NCBI GenBank assembly: GCA_020638035.1
Contig: JACKJI010000001.1
Span: forward strand, 262,850-326,849
Source of the DNA: Hyphomicrobiaceae bacterium
Lineage (GTDB): Bacteria > Pseudomonadota > Alphaproteobacteria > Rhizobiales > Hyphomicrobiaceae
Direction: 5' to 3'
Length of the DNA stretch: 64,000 nt
Below, in pieces: positions 45,074 to 52,896 of this stretch (positions are counted from its first letter, which is position 1; each line of letters begins with the position of its first letter). Below the pieces are notes generated by a model. The model worked only from the letters and a program-made list of their open reading frames with translations. It was not told the DNA's origin and ran no database searches. A program made the translations under genes and the position numbers.

Positions 45074-45642
45074 GATCGTGCTCCGTTGTACGTATCACTG
45101 ATGCGTCGCAGTCTCGGGGGCAGGTCTTGAAGCGCCCAGTCGACCAGCCACGCATCGACCGCCGGATAGCACGCGCCAGCTTACGCGTCGGTGACGGAGG
45201 ACACCCGCGCGACATACCCCAAACGACGCACCAGGCGGGCCGGATTTTTCGCATCGCCTCACGGCAAAAGGCATGCAGACAACGAGTGGCCAGTCCGCAA
45301 CAGTGGCGTCGCACCGGTGAGCCCGAACTTATCGCCAAGCGGGCAGCACGCAATCTTCATCACGGCACCTTGTCCGTCCGAGCAAATGCAGTGTTCTGTT
45401 GGTAGAGAGACAATTCAGCCCGCCACCACTTGTGGATGATCGGCCGATATCATAGCCACGAGCAGATCATTTCCACATGATGTCGTCGGCATCGATCAAT
45501 TCTGGGCGTCTTGCGTTCGCTGGTTTGCCTATTCACTTACGAAGCTCGTTGCTGATCGGACCGCAAAGTGTAGCTTGCGATGTCGACACACACGCTTTGA
45601 CCGGAGAACCTCCATGATGACCCTCAGCGAAATGGCCGGGCG
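45074..45642. other. intergenic region upstream of the glycosyltransferase cluster
   Basis: 569 bases with no convincing gene. It separates the divergent Cys-rich gene and the fusion glycosyltransferase gene and should contain both promoters. Confidence 0.45.
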
Positions 45643-47742
45643 ATGAGTGTCAATGTCACCGTGCTGATGTCCGTTTACAACGGCACAAGGTACCTGCGCG
45701 AGGCCGTCGACAGCATCCTCTCGCAAACATTTCGCGACTTCGAATTCCTCATCATCGACGATGGATCGACCGACGATACTTGGACAATCCTCCAAGCATA
45801 TGCCCGCCAGGACTCCCGGGTCCGTATCCTCCGCCAGGCCAACGCCGGACTGGCGCAGTCCTTGAATAATGGGCTGGCACTTGCCGCTGGCGAAATCATC
45901 GTTCGCATGGACGCCGACGATGTCGCAATGCCTGAGCGCATCGCGCGCTTGCTGGACTACCTGGAAGCCAATCCGACGATCGCGGCAGTCGGTTCAAACA
46001 TCCAATACATCGACGACAGCGGCAAGCCGACCCATGAAGGGCACTATGCCACCGCACCCGCCGAGGTCGTAAAAAAGGTACTCGAAGGACACACGCCAAT
46101 GGCCCATCCAGCGGTGGCCATGCGAAAAAAAGCTGTGCTGGAGGTTGGCGGCTATCGCCCGGCATTCGCTTACGCGGAAGACTACGATCTCTGGCAACGT
46201 CTGGTCGATCGATACCAGATCTCCAACGTGCCCGATTTGTTGTTGAAGTACCGCATCCACGCCAGCAACGTATCTAACGTCCATGCTTACCCGCAGATGC
46301 TCTCAGCCTATGTCGCGCGGCTCTCGGCTCAGGAGCGCCACAAGGGCAACCCAGACCCGGCGTCAACTGTGACACATCTCAGCATCTCGGTCCTGGACCG
46401 TTTCGAGCAAGATCCTCATCAGCTGGCCGTGATGCTGTTTCACCTGACACAGACCGCAGTGGCGAATTACAAGGCAAGCGGCGATCCCGACTTGCTCGAC
46501 GAGGCGGAGCAGTGCCTCGGTCGACTGGCCGCCACGGGCGGTCGGAAATACCGGCGGCTCGCCAGAATGGTCGCCGGACACAGACTGCAGCAAGGCAAAC
46601 TGGGGCATGCTGCCGGCCACTTCGCGCGCGGCCTCATACCGACGCAGCATGTCAGCCGGGCCTTTAAGGCCGCGTCACAATTGCGGGCAGACACCTTGCG
46701 CAACCGCCGCCTTGCCGCAGCACTCGTCCATGGCGCCGATCCCGAACACCTGGATACACCGCCACCCATCCGCCTTGACGCTGAAGATCTTCGCCAACTG
46801 GTGCATCAGGCAACCGCGCATGCTGTGCTTCCAGCCGTGCTGCGGGGCTTGCAGCCACTCGCAACACGCGTATCCGATTTCGACGCGGCGACGTCCGACG
46901 CGGCGACACAGGCACGGATGTTGGCAACACACTCGATGATGCTGCGGGGATTCGCCGACGCGCTACTGGCAGATCTCGGCGGCGAACCCGTCACCCTCAT
47001 CAAGGGACTGACGTTTGCCCGCACGATTTACCCACAACCACAGCTGCGCCCGTTCACCGACATTGACCTGCTCATCGCACCGCAAGCCAAGCCTCGTGTC
47101 GAAGAGGTGTTGCGCGCTCGTGGATTCGCATTTGCCGGAGATTTCCATGATCCAGCCCGACGTGAGGACAAGTGGCTGCACAAACAGAACCAGACACTCC
47201 TGGTCGAAGTGCATGGCAACATGGTCCATGCACCGAGCCTGCAAAAGGCAGTATCGCTCTCCTATGAGGACCTTGCCACCGTCGGTGCAGGTACGCCCGC
47301 GTCCCACTTGATGATTGCAACCATGCACGCAGCGCTGCATCAGTACGAGAGCCTACGGCAGGTTGTCGATATCCTGCAGGCGGCGCGCGCACTGTCGACA
47401 CCGGCTGACGAGCAGAAAATGGAGAACCTTGTTGCGCGGACCGGCGGCCGCCTTGCGGCGGTAGCTGGCCTCGACTTGGCTTCGCGGATATTTGGCGAAC
47501 CGCGGTGCCGCGAGATCGCCCGCGGCTTAGGGCCGGCGCAGCACGGCCAGCTTGCGCGCCTGTTGATCAATCGCAATGTCGTTTTGTCGATGACGACCGA
47601 ACGCCGCGTATATTATACGTGGCGCAGACAGGGCTTCAGAGAACTCCTGAAGCGCGGTCGCTTTGTTAGCGCGCCCTCGCAGGCAGAGGCAGCATTGAAA
47701 TCGCACGTACCGTCAACGCCGCAACTCAACCAAGACCAATAG
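45643..47742 (+). CDS. glycosyltransferase family 2 / nucleotidyltransferase-family fusion
   Basis: A 699-residue, two-domain protein with no membrane segment. Residues 1-230 are a GT-A family 2 transferase (VTVLMSVYNGTRYLREAVDS, IIDDGSTDD, metal-binding MDADD near 89-93, catalytic-base-type AEDYDLW near 178). A helical, TPR-like linker covers 230-420. Residues 430-600 match the PF14907-type nucleotidyltransferase fold: LIKGLTFARTIYP, RPFTDIDLLIAP (metal Asp pair near 473-475) and LLVEVHGN. Stand-alone members of the latter occur beside PqqD-like and HprK-like genes in peptide-modification clusters, exactly the neighbours here. pqqD-like follows 14 bases downstream. Substrates are unknown. 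Confidence 0.85.
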   Translation: MSVNVTVLMSVYNGTRYLREAVDSILSQTFRDFEFLIIDDGSTDDTWTILQAYARQDSRVRILRQANAGLAQSLNNGLALAAGEIIVRMDADDVAMPERIARLLDYLEANPTIAAVGSNIQYIDDSGKPTHEGHYATAPAEVVKKVLEGHTPMAHPAVAMRKKAVLEVGGYRPAFAYAEDYDLWQRLVDRYQISNVPDLLLKYRIHASNVSNVHAYPQMLSAYVARLSAQERHKGNPDPASTVTHLSISVLDRFEQDPHQLAVMLFHLTQTAVANYKASGDPDLLDEAEQCLGRLAATGGRKYRRLARMVAGHRLQQGKLGHAAGHFARGLIPTQHVSRAFKAASQLRADTLRNRRLAAALVHGADPEHLDTPPPIRLDAEDLRQLVHQATAHAVLPAVLRGLQPLATRVSDFDAATSDAATQARMLATHSMMLRGFADALLADLGGEPVTLIKGLTFARTIYPQPQLRPFTDIDLLIAPQAKPRVEEVLRARGFAFAGDFHDPARREDKWLHKQNQTLLVEVHGNMVHAPSLQKAVSLSYEDLATVGAGTPASHLMIATMHAALHQYESLRQVVDILQAARALSTPADEQKMENLVARTGGRLAAVAGLDLASRIFGEPRCREIARGLGPAQHGQLARLLINRNVVLSMTTERRVYYTWRRQGFRELLKRGRFVSAPSQAEAALKSHVPSTPQLNQDQ

Positions 47743-47756
47743 TAGGGAGATTAGCC

Positions 47757-48053
47757 ATGAGTCCCGATGCGGTACCCAAGCAGGCATTCGGATTCATTGC
47801 CGAGGACATGGAGGGCGAGACGCTGCTCTATCGTCTCGGTGCCCACAAGGCGATCCACCTCAATGAAACGGCAGCGCTGATCTGGAAGCTGTGCGACGGC
47901 ACGCGCAGTGTGCGGACCATAATCGAGGAATTGCGGGGGATTTTCCCCGACACGAGTATCGACGTTTCCGCCGATACTCAGGAAGCCTTGTCGTTGCTGA
48001 TTGGCGAAGGCGCGCTGATCGAAACCGGCTCATCGAACACCGCATCCCGCTGA
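47757..48053 (+). CDS. PqqD-family peptide-binding protein
   Basis: A 98-residue winged-helix protein of the PqqD fold, the family that binds leader peptides and presents them to modifying enzymes. Recognisable are GETLLYRLGAHKAIHLNETAALIWKLCDG, RTIIEELRGIFPDTSIDVSADTQEAL and the C-terminal LLIGEGALIE. It follows the GT2/nucleotidyltransferase gene with AGGGAG upstream of the ATG, so it is co-transcribed. Its 3' end overlaps the 3' end of the oppositely oriented HprK/GT gene by 76 bases. PqqA, PqqE or other PQQ genes are absent, so a role in PQQ synthesis is not supported. Confidence 0.87.
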   Translation: MSPDAVPKQAFGFIAEDMEGETLLYRLGAHKAIHLNETAALIWKLCDGTRSVRTIIEELRGIFPDTSIDVSADTQEALSLLIGEGALIETGSSNTASR

Positions 48054-49834
48054 GCATCGAGCTCACGAACCATTGCCTCGATCAATGGTTCTGCGACATT
48101 CGCGCCGAGAATCTGCCCAAAGTGTTCCTTGATCGGTTGGACGGAGACCCCAAGTTCGCGAAAACCGATGAGGTAATTGCGAATCCGGTCGTCCCACTTG
48201 TTGACGTATGGCACGCCCATCGGGCGCTGGAAGCGGTGCAACCAGCGCAGGAAGGGCAGGCATAGCGCCCGCCCGCCCGCGCGCCGGAACTTTTCGTGGA
48301 TGTACCATTCCTCGCCGCCGAAACCACGAAACTGCGGATTGAAACCAGGCCAGGCGGCGCGCCGGAAGGCATAAACGCCGAGCCCCTGCATCGGTATCTC
48401 GAACGGCGGAGCATCGATATCCTCTGCCCTGGAATCGAGGTCCCAGGTGCCGAACATGCCTTGACGCCAATCCGTACGGAAATGCGACGCCAGTTTTTTC
48501 ATGTCGTCGTAGACCAGCGGCCCCTGCAGCAAATCACACGATTGAGGATTGTCGGCGAAATAGCGGCGCAACTTGGCCAGAGCCCCCGGCCATAGGAGCA
48601 CATGGCAGTCCATAACGAGGATGAATTCACCGCGCCCTTCATCGACGATCTTCTGGCGCACCATCGTACCTGTTCGCTCCGACGACGGCAGATAGCGATA
48701 ATCGGTCGAAGCGCTTTCAAGCGCCTTGAGGTGCGTGGCACAGCGTCCGGTTGGGTTATTGTCGATAATCAGGATTTCGACGTCTTCCAGCGCATCGCCG
48801 TGATACATGCGCAGCGCCTGCAGCGTGAAGTAGACGCCATCGTAATCGTCATACGTGGCCATGCCGATGGTCAGCGACTTCCGGTCTGCACGAATTGGGG
48901 TCGGCGCGGGTACCGCACTTGGCACTGGGAGAGATGGTGTCGTCTTGGTGGGGGCGCCAGACGGACGTGCCAGCCCCATCAAGAAACGCCGCATACGCTC
49001 ACCATCGAGCGTGCCGTCCACTGCGAGACCAACCAGCGTATCGAGGGTACCTTCGAGCTGATCGAAGCCCCCGTAGCGCAGGCTCAACGCAGGCGCCTTG
49101 CGCGCCAGCTTGGTGAGTGCTGCGAAACCACCATCACGGAAATTGCGCGCATTGAGATTGCACTCGACGAGTTTCAAGCCGCACTCGGCAGCCGAAGGAC
49201 CGGCCAGAGACAGGCCTTCACCCAGTGAGAATTCGGGAAAGATGATGAGCGCAACCGGCATTGGTCCGTTTGAAGCCGAAGACGCCGGCGGCTCTATCAT
49301 GACGTGCGTGCCACCAAGAGCAGTGCGCGCATCACGAAACGCTTGCATCTCACGAATGAGCTCAGCGGATCCCGGCTTGACGACCACGGCGCGCGGCATT
49401 CCAACCACCGACGCATCGTTTGGCTCCAGGAGCACGATCTCGTCGGTCAGGTACTCAAATCCATTCTCGACCAGCCAGCAGATCAACGAGGATTTGCCAC
49501 TGCCGGAAGCCCCGGCCACCAGGACCACGCGGCCATTGCGTGCGACGGCTCCGGCATGCAGGGCAACGCCTCGGCTCTGATCTGTGATCAGCGCGCGAAT
49601 GACGACATCCATGAGGAAACTGGCCAGATCGCTGCGCGCCAGATCGCTGACCGTGTCGGCGGTCTCGTCGTCGATGGAGTAGCGATCGCCCTCCTTTGCC
49701 ACGGTAACGGTCCGCGCCGGCGTGCCACCACCAACCACGAGCCTGCCGAACAGCATTTCAATGTCGACAGCGATCTCCTCCGGACAGATGACCCGGATGC
49801 ATTGCCCCTGCCAGTTCAACGTGAACTCAGCCAC
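47978..49834 (-). CDS. HPr-kinase-like / glycosyltransferase (DxH, GGE type) fusion
   Basis: About 618 residues. Residues 1-290 resemble HprK-related kinases: HAGAV (93-97), Walker A GASGSGKSS (108-116) and LTDEIVLLE. After a Pro-rich linker (290-320) a GT-A transferase follows: SLTIGMATYDDYDGVYFTLQ, IIDNNPTG, and a DxH metal motif (MDCH, Asp409-His411) in place of DxD. GFGGEEWYIHEKFRRAGG (504-521) and WLHRF (His533) come later. DxH, GGE and the final His are the layout of mucin-type polypeptide GalNAc transferases. I start at GTG 49834, which has GGGAGG upstream; an in-frame TTG at 49879 is weaker. It lies downstream of three small-protein genes and overlaps pqqD-like at its 3' end. Confidence 0.82.
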   Translation of the reverse strand: MAEFTLNWQGQCIRVICPEEIAVDIEMLFGRLVVGGGTPARTVTVAKEGDRYSIDDETADTVSDLARSDLASFLMDVVIRALITDQSRGVALHAGAVARNGRVVLVAGASGSGKSSLICWLVENGFEYLTDEIVLLEPNDASVVGMPRAVVVKPGSAELIREMQAFRDARTALGGTHVMIEPPASSASNGPMPVALIIFPEFSLGEGLSLAGPSAAECGLKLVECNLNARNFRDGGFAALTKLARKAPALSLRYGGFDQLEGTLDTLVGLAVDGTLDGERMRRFLMGLARPSGAPTKTTPSLPVPSAVPAPTPIRADRKSLTIGMATYDDYDGVYFTLQALRMYHGDALEDVEILIIDNNPTGRCATHLKALESASTDYRYLPSSERTGTMVRQKIVDEGRGEFILVMDCHVLLWPGALAKLRRYFADNPQSCDLLQGPLVYDDMKKLASHFRTDWRQGMFGTWDLDSRAEDIDAPPFEIPMQGLGVYAFRRAAWPGFNPQFRGFGGEEWYIHEKFRRAGGRALCLPFLRWLHRFQRPMGVPYVNKWDDRIRNYLIGFRELGVSVQPIKEHFGQILGANVAEPLIEAMVRELDAQRDAVFDEPVSISAPSPISNDKAS

Positions 49835-49888
49835 GTCCCGATCGCCTCCCCCGCCCCGAATTGCATTCGCATCGCCCAAAACTAAAGC

Positions 49889-49918
49889 ACCCCGATCCGC
49901 TGTTTGGCGGACCAGGGT
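49889..49918 (-). terminator. hairpin after small Thr-tail gene 1
   Basis: An imperfect stem on the minus strand (CCCCGATCCGC at 49890-49900 against GCGGACCAGGG), followed downstream by a T-rich run (TTTAGTTTTGG). It is related in sequence to the hairpin at 50406-50433. It lies between small gene 1 and the HprK/GT gene, so transcription of the latter would need read-through or its own promoter. Confidence 0.6.
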
Positions 49919-49993
49919 ACATGTTCTAGACTCAAATGGTCTCGCAACAAATCCGTCAGGCTAGACTTGTTCAGCCATTTGTTTCGCCGAGCA

Positions 49994-50191
49994 TTAGCCA
50001 GGCACCGGCGAGGTTGATGTTGGCGGAACCGTCGTCGGCGGCGCCGAAGCCGCTGCATGCGCCGGCACGATCACCGCATTAATCAATGGCTTTGTCCACT
50101 TGCCCGGCAACGCCACGGCAGTGGCAACACCGCCGATCACCAGAACCTTCATCACCTTGCGGCGATCATACTGCTTGTCGTGATTATCCAT
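49994..50191 (-). CDS. small exported-type protein with Thr/Pro tail, paralogue 1
   Basis: A 65-residue protein starting at ATG 50191. Residues 1-54 form a core shared with two neighbours: a charged start with an RR pair (QYDRRKVMK), a hydrophobic stretch (VLVIGGVATAVALPG), then GKWTKPLINAVIVPAHAAAS. The RR-plus-hydrophobic layout resembles a Tat signal, and AHA-A a signal-peptidase site. The tail is short and Thr/Pro/Ser-rich (VPPTSTSPVPG). Short proteins with a comparable W-x-KP...PAHA-x-x-S segment exist in other proteobacteria, function unknown as far as I recall. It is the likely substrate of the adjacent PqqD/GT enzymes. Confidence 0.78.
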   Translation of the reverse strand: MDNHDKQYDRRKVMKVLVIGGVATAVALPGKWTKPLINAVIVPAHAAASAPPTTVPPTSTSPVPG

Positions 50192-50405
50192 GACCCCGTT
50201 CCCTGCCACGAAATTTCAATCAAAATCAGTTTTCATCGGACCACGTGATTTAAAGAATTACCATTCCAAAACCAGAAAAACTGTAGCCTGAGCAGCACAC
50301 ATACTGGAAATGGGTGCTTTCCAACAAACGCCTTGCCTTGAATGCTTTGATCAGTATCGTTTCTAACTCAAATTTATTCTTCTGTTCTTCAACGAATAGA
50401 AACAC

Positions 50406-50433
50406 CCCGATCCGTCGCTTGGCGGACCGGGGA
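50406..50433 (-). terminator. hairpin after small Thr-tail gene 2
   Basis: A 12-base-pair stem with one mismatch and one G-T (CCCCGATCCGTC against GGCGGACCGGGG), followed on the minus strand by TGTTTCTATTCGTTG. It is a diverged copy of the hairpin after gene 1. Confidence 0.65.
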
Positions 50434-50491
50434 GTAAATGCTTCAGCCTTTGCCCTAGAGCAAATCCGTCAGGTCAAGCCGGAGTAGGCCA

Positions 50492-50734
50492 CTAGGTCGG
50501 CTCAGGTGCCGCTGTCGTCGTCGTCGTAGTTGTTGTGGTTGTTGTTGTTGTGGTGGTGGTCGTCGTCGTCGATGTCGTCGGCGGCGCCGAAGCCGCCGCA
50601 TGTGCCGGCACAATGACCGCATTGATCAGCGGTTTCGTCCATTTTCCCGGCAACGCCACGGCAGTGGCCACCCCACCGATCACCAGAACCTTCATCACCT
50701 TGCGGCGATCATACTGCCTGTCGCGATTATCCAT
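50492..50734 (-). CDS. small exported-type protein with poly-Thr tail, paralogue 2
   Basis: An 80-residue protein from ATG 50734 (GAGGTG upstream). Its 54-residue core differs from paralogues 1 and 3 only near the start (MDNRDRQYDRR rather than MDNHDKQYDRR). After PPTTS comes an uninterrupted run of 19 Thr and then AAPEPT. The run uses all four Thr codons (about seven ACA, seven ACG, four ACC, one ACT) in short blocks, so the amino acid is kept although codons vary. Such a run is an extreme candidate site for O-glycosylation. The repeat could also change length by replication slippage. Confidence 0.8.
   Translation of the reverse strand: MDNRDRQYDRRKVMKVLVIGGVATAVALPGKWTKPLINAVIVPAHAAASAPPTTSTTTTTTTTTTTTTTTTTTTAAPEPT
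50504..50575. repeat. trinucleotide repeat encoding the poly-Thr tail
   Basis: GTN-type triplets (GTC, GTT, GTG, GTA on the plus strand) run almost without interruption and encode the 19 Thr plus one Ser on the minus strand. Blocks of identical triplets suggest expansion by slippage; the mix of codons argues that Thr itself is selected. Confidence 0.75.
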
Positions 50735-50951
50735 GGCCGTGCACCTCGCTTCCACACCGTGAGACTTGTAGCTGAGTCAGTTCCCCACAGAGCAACGTAC
50801 ATGGAGCTTTACCATTACAGCACGAAAAGGCCGTTGCTGGAGCTGCACACATTCAGACAAACAGCAGTTTACCAACAGCATCCTGCGTTGGCCGCTTTGA
50901 TCACTTCCGTTTCCAACCCCAAAACCCCATTGCTCTATGACAAACACAAAC

Positions 50952-50981
50952 ACCCTGATCCACCAGAGGGTGGATCAGGGT
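50952..50981 (-). terminator. hairpin after small Thr-tail gene 3
   Basis: A perfect 13-base-pair stem (ACCCTGATCCACC and its complement) with an AGAG loop, followed on the minus strand by GTTTGTGTTTGTC. It is the strongest of the three hairpins in the tandem array. Confidence 0.75.
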
Positions 50982-51023
50982 GCGTGATTTGCCTGTCGGG
51001 CAAACTCGATCAGTCAGAAGCCA

Positions 51024-51272
51024 TCACGGAGCCGATGTCGTCGGCGGTGGCGTGGTCGCTGTCGTCGTTGTAGGCGGTGGGGTGGTCGCTGTCGTCGACG
51101 TCGGCGGAACCGTCGTCGGCGGAGCCGAAGCCGCCGCGTGCGCCGGCACGATGACCGCATTGATCAGCGGCTTGGTCCACTTGCCCGGCAACGCCACCGC
51201 AGTGGCAACACCGCCGATCACCAGAACCTTCATCACCTTGCGGCGATCATACTGCTTGTCGTGATTATCCAT
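51024..51272 (-). CDS. small exported-type protein with Thr/Pro tail, paralogue 3
   Basis: An 82-residue protein from ATG 51272 (GAGGAA upstream). The 54-residue core is identical in amino acids to paralogue 1. The 28-residue remainder is mucin-like (Thr, Pro, Ala, Ser and one Val only), with an internal duplication of TTATTPPPTT. It is the first gene of the three-gene array and lies behind a 414-base intergenic region that should contain the main promoter. The frame is open further upstream, but the core start is fixed by the paralogues. Confidence 0.8.
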   Translation of the reverse strand: MDNHDKQYDRRKVMKVLVIGGVATAVALPGKWTKPLINAVIVPAHAAASAPPTTVPPTSTTATTPPPTTTTATTPPPTTSAP

Positions 51273-51686
51273 CTTAGCGTTCCTCACCCTCAAGGTGGTT
51301 GCGAAGGCATATGTTCGAAAACTCGAACACAACTTTGGATTTGAGATCCGGGCATCCGTGCACATCGGCCGAGAACACGAGACACCGCAACACCATCGCC
51401 CGCCTTGTCGAATGGACGACAAACCGGACCACAGAATCACGCACACTATTGATTTGGGTTCTTATTATCATCTTCAGGCAATGGAATCTGTTGCGATGCC
51501 GCCGCACCGCGCCTGAATTCTCCATCATTTGTCGCTACGGCCGAAAAAAATCTTGGGGATAAGAGCGTCGACATGCTTCGCCTAATGCCACCTTGAAAAG
51601 AGCAGCGGCGCCCCAGACTACCCGAAGCGCATCTTCCCCCGCTCGGCCTCAAGGCCCTCAGTGAAGTCTGCCAGGCCACATAGCGT
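51273..51686. other. upstream region of the small-protein array
   Basis: 414 bases, somewhat AT-richer, between the array and the XdhC-family gene. No convincing gene is present. It is the expected site of the promoter that reads leftward through the three small genes. Confidence 0.45.
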
Positions 51687-52697
51687 TCACGCGATAAAGC
51701 CTCTCGACTTGGCCTCGGCCAGTATTTCGGCGATCACGCCAAAGGCAAGCGATGCACTGCTCTTCGCGCCTGGAACGAGACCTATCGGACCTCGGATTCG
51801 GGATAGTTCCTTCATGTTGACACCGTTGTCCGCGAGCGACCGCAACCGATCCTTGTGAACCGTTCGGCTTCCGATTGCCCCGATGTAGTAGGACGGGGTC
51901 CCGAGCAGTTCCATTATGATCGGCGGTTCCCAGACGTGGTCATGAAAGGCCAGCACAACCGCGGTCCAGCGGTCCGGACGAAACGATGACGGCAGCCGCG
52001 GCCCGTTTATCGCCTCTGATTGAACTCCCATTGCCTGCAAGGATTGGCGCGTATCATCGCTGGGTGAGGCCACTCCGACCAAGAAGCCCGCGCTCGCTGC
52101 AACGCGCGCAATCGCCACCAGCGAGGGGCCTGCGCCCATGAGTTGGAGCTTCAGTGGAGGCACATAGGCACGCGTAAATAAGTCGCCTTCAAGCCAGCTC
52201 GCTGACAAAGAGTGCGCGTCTGGATACGCAATAATAGTGTTGCGACCGGAACGAAGGTCGGTCTGCAGCGCACAAGCTGATCGAGCGTCACGCAGCTCGA
52301 CAAGCTGCCTGATCAGCGGCAGGTCGAGGCACTGGTCGATGTAAACGTCGATCGATGATCCACACGGCAGGCGGATATCGATGTAGGGAGACCCGGCTCC
52401 ATATCTCACACGGCGGTTGCTACCCCGACGGATTGCGTCGAGTGCCTCAAGCGCAACCGCCTGCTCAAGACAACCGCCCGAAAGATAGCCTGCGTATTGG
52501 CCATTGGCCGAAACCACCATCTGTGCCCCGACGGAGCGGGGCGCACCTCCATTGACCGCGATGATGGTAGCCAGCGCACATCTATGGCCGGTCAAGCTCC
52601 AAGCAAGCAGCCAATTGCGCACATCGTCATCTTGCAGGACACCGCCAACCGATACCGGTGCCGGGCGGACATTGACGCTCACAGATGACTCACTCAT
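51687..52697 (-). CDS. XdhC/CoxI-family molybdoenzyme maturation protein
   Basis: A 336-residue member of the XdhC family, which binds molybdenum cofactor, helps its sulfuration and inserts it into xanthine-dehydrogenase-type enzymes. The N-terminal XdhC_CoxI domain has ATIIAVNGGAPRSVGAQM and GYLSGGCLEQAV (conserved Cys). The C-terminal Rossmann domain has LQLMGAGPSLVAIARVAASAG and IGAIGSRTVHKDRL. No molybdoenzyme subunit is nearby, so its client is elsewhere; modABC lies 46 kb away in this window. Confidence 0.88.
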   Translation of the reverse strand: MSESSVSVNVRPAPVSVGGVLQDDDVRNWLLAWSLTGHRCALATIIAVNGGAPRSVGAQMVVSANGQYAGYLSGGCLEQAVALEALDAIRRGSNRRVRYGAGSPYIDIRLPCGSSIDVYIDQCLDLPLIRQLVELRDARSACALQTDLRSGRNTIIAYPDAHSLSASWLEGDLFTRAYVPPLKLQLMGAGPSLVAIARVAASAGFLVGVASPSDDTRQSLQAMGVQSEAINGPRLPSSFRPDRWTAVVLAFHDHVWEPPIIMELLGTPSYYIGAIGSRTVHKDRLRSLADNGVNMKELSRIRGPIGLVPGAKSSASLAFGVIAEILAEAKSRGFIA

Positions 52698-52804
52698 TGC
52701 CAGATGCGAACATATGTTTCCGGGTGTTGTTGCGCTTGTGATCGGGCGTCGCCAATTTCAGTTGCATTGGCAATGCCGCGGAATCGCCATCCTTCACAGC
52801 GACC

Positions 52805-52880
52805 CTAGTGTCGTGAACCGCAAATACCGACACCTTTGCCGCGGCCTCGTCTCGGTCTTTGCGGTTCTGAACGACACTAG
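52805..52880. repeat. MITE-like palindromic element A
   Basis: The outer arms begin CTAGTGTCGT and end ACGACACTAG. About 28 bases pair (AACCGCAAA...TTTGCGGTT) with a 3-base indel, around an 18-base loop. The CTAG ends with internal TA would fit a miniature element of IS630/Tc1 type, but no parent copy is in the window. Confidence 0.6.
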
Positions 52881-52896
52881 CAAAATCATTGATTTG

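Larger units (their letters stand above)
49889..51272 (-). repeat. tandem triplication of a ~540-base gene-plus-hairpin unit
   Basis: The start codons of the three small genes are 538 and 543 bases apart. Each unit holds a gene and a 3' hairpin, and the spacers share diverged blocks (GCTTTGATCA followed by a TCCGTTTC-like block before the hairpin in units 1 and 2). The 5' 70 or so bases of genes 1 and 3 are identical in DNA and the rest of the core differs only silently. Confidence 0.8.

Noticed and set aside
45643..51272. Classical lasso-peptide or PQQ biosynthesis cluster
   Set aside because: PqqD and HprK-like proteins are present, but there is no asparagine-synthetase-like cyclase, leader protease, PqqA/B/C/E or radical-SAM enzyme, and the small proteins lack a core matching either class.
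49994..51272. CRISPR-like or simple intergenic repeat array
   Set aside because: The repeating unit of about 540 bases is a protein gene plus a hairpin, with silent substitutions between copies. There are no short direct repeats with unique spacers, and no cas genes.
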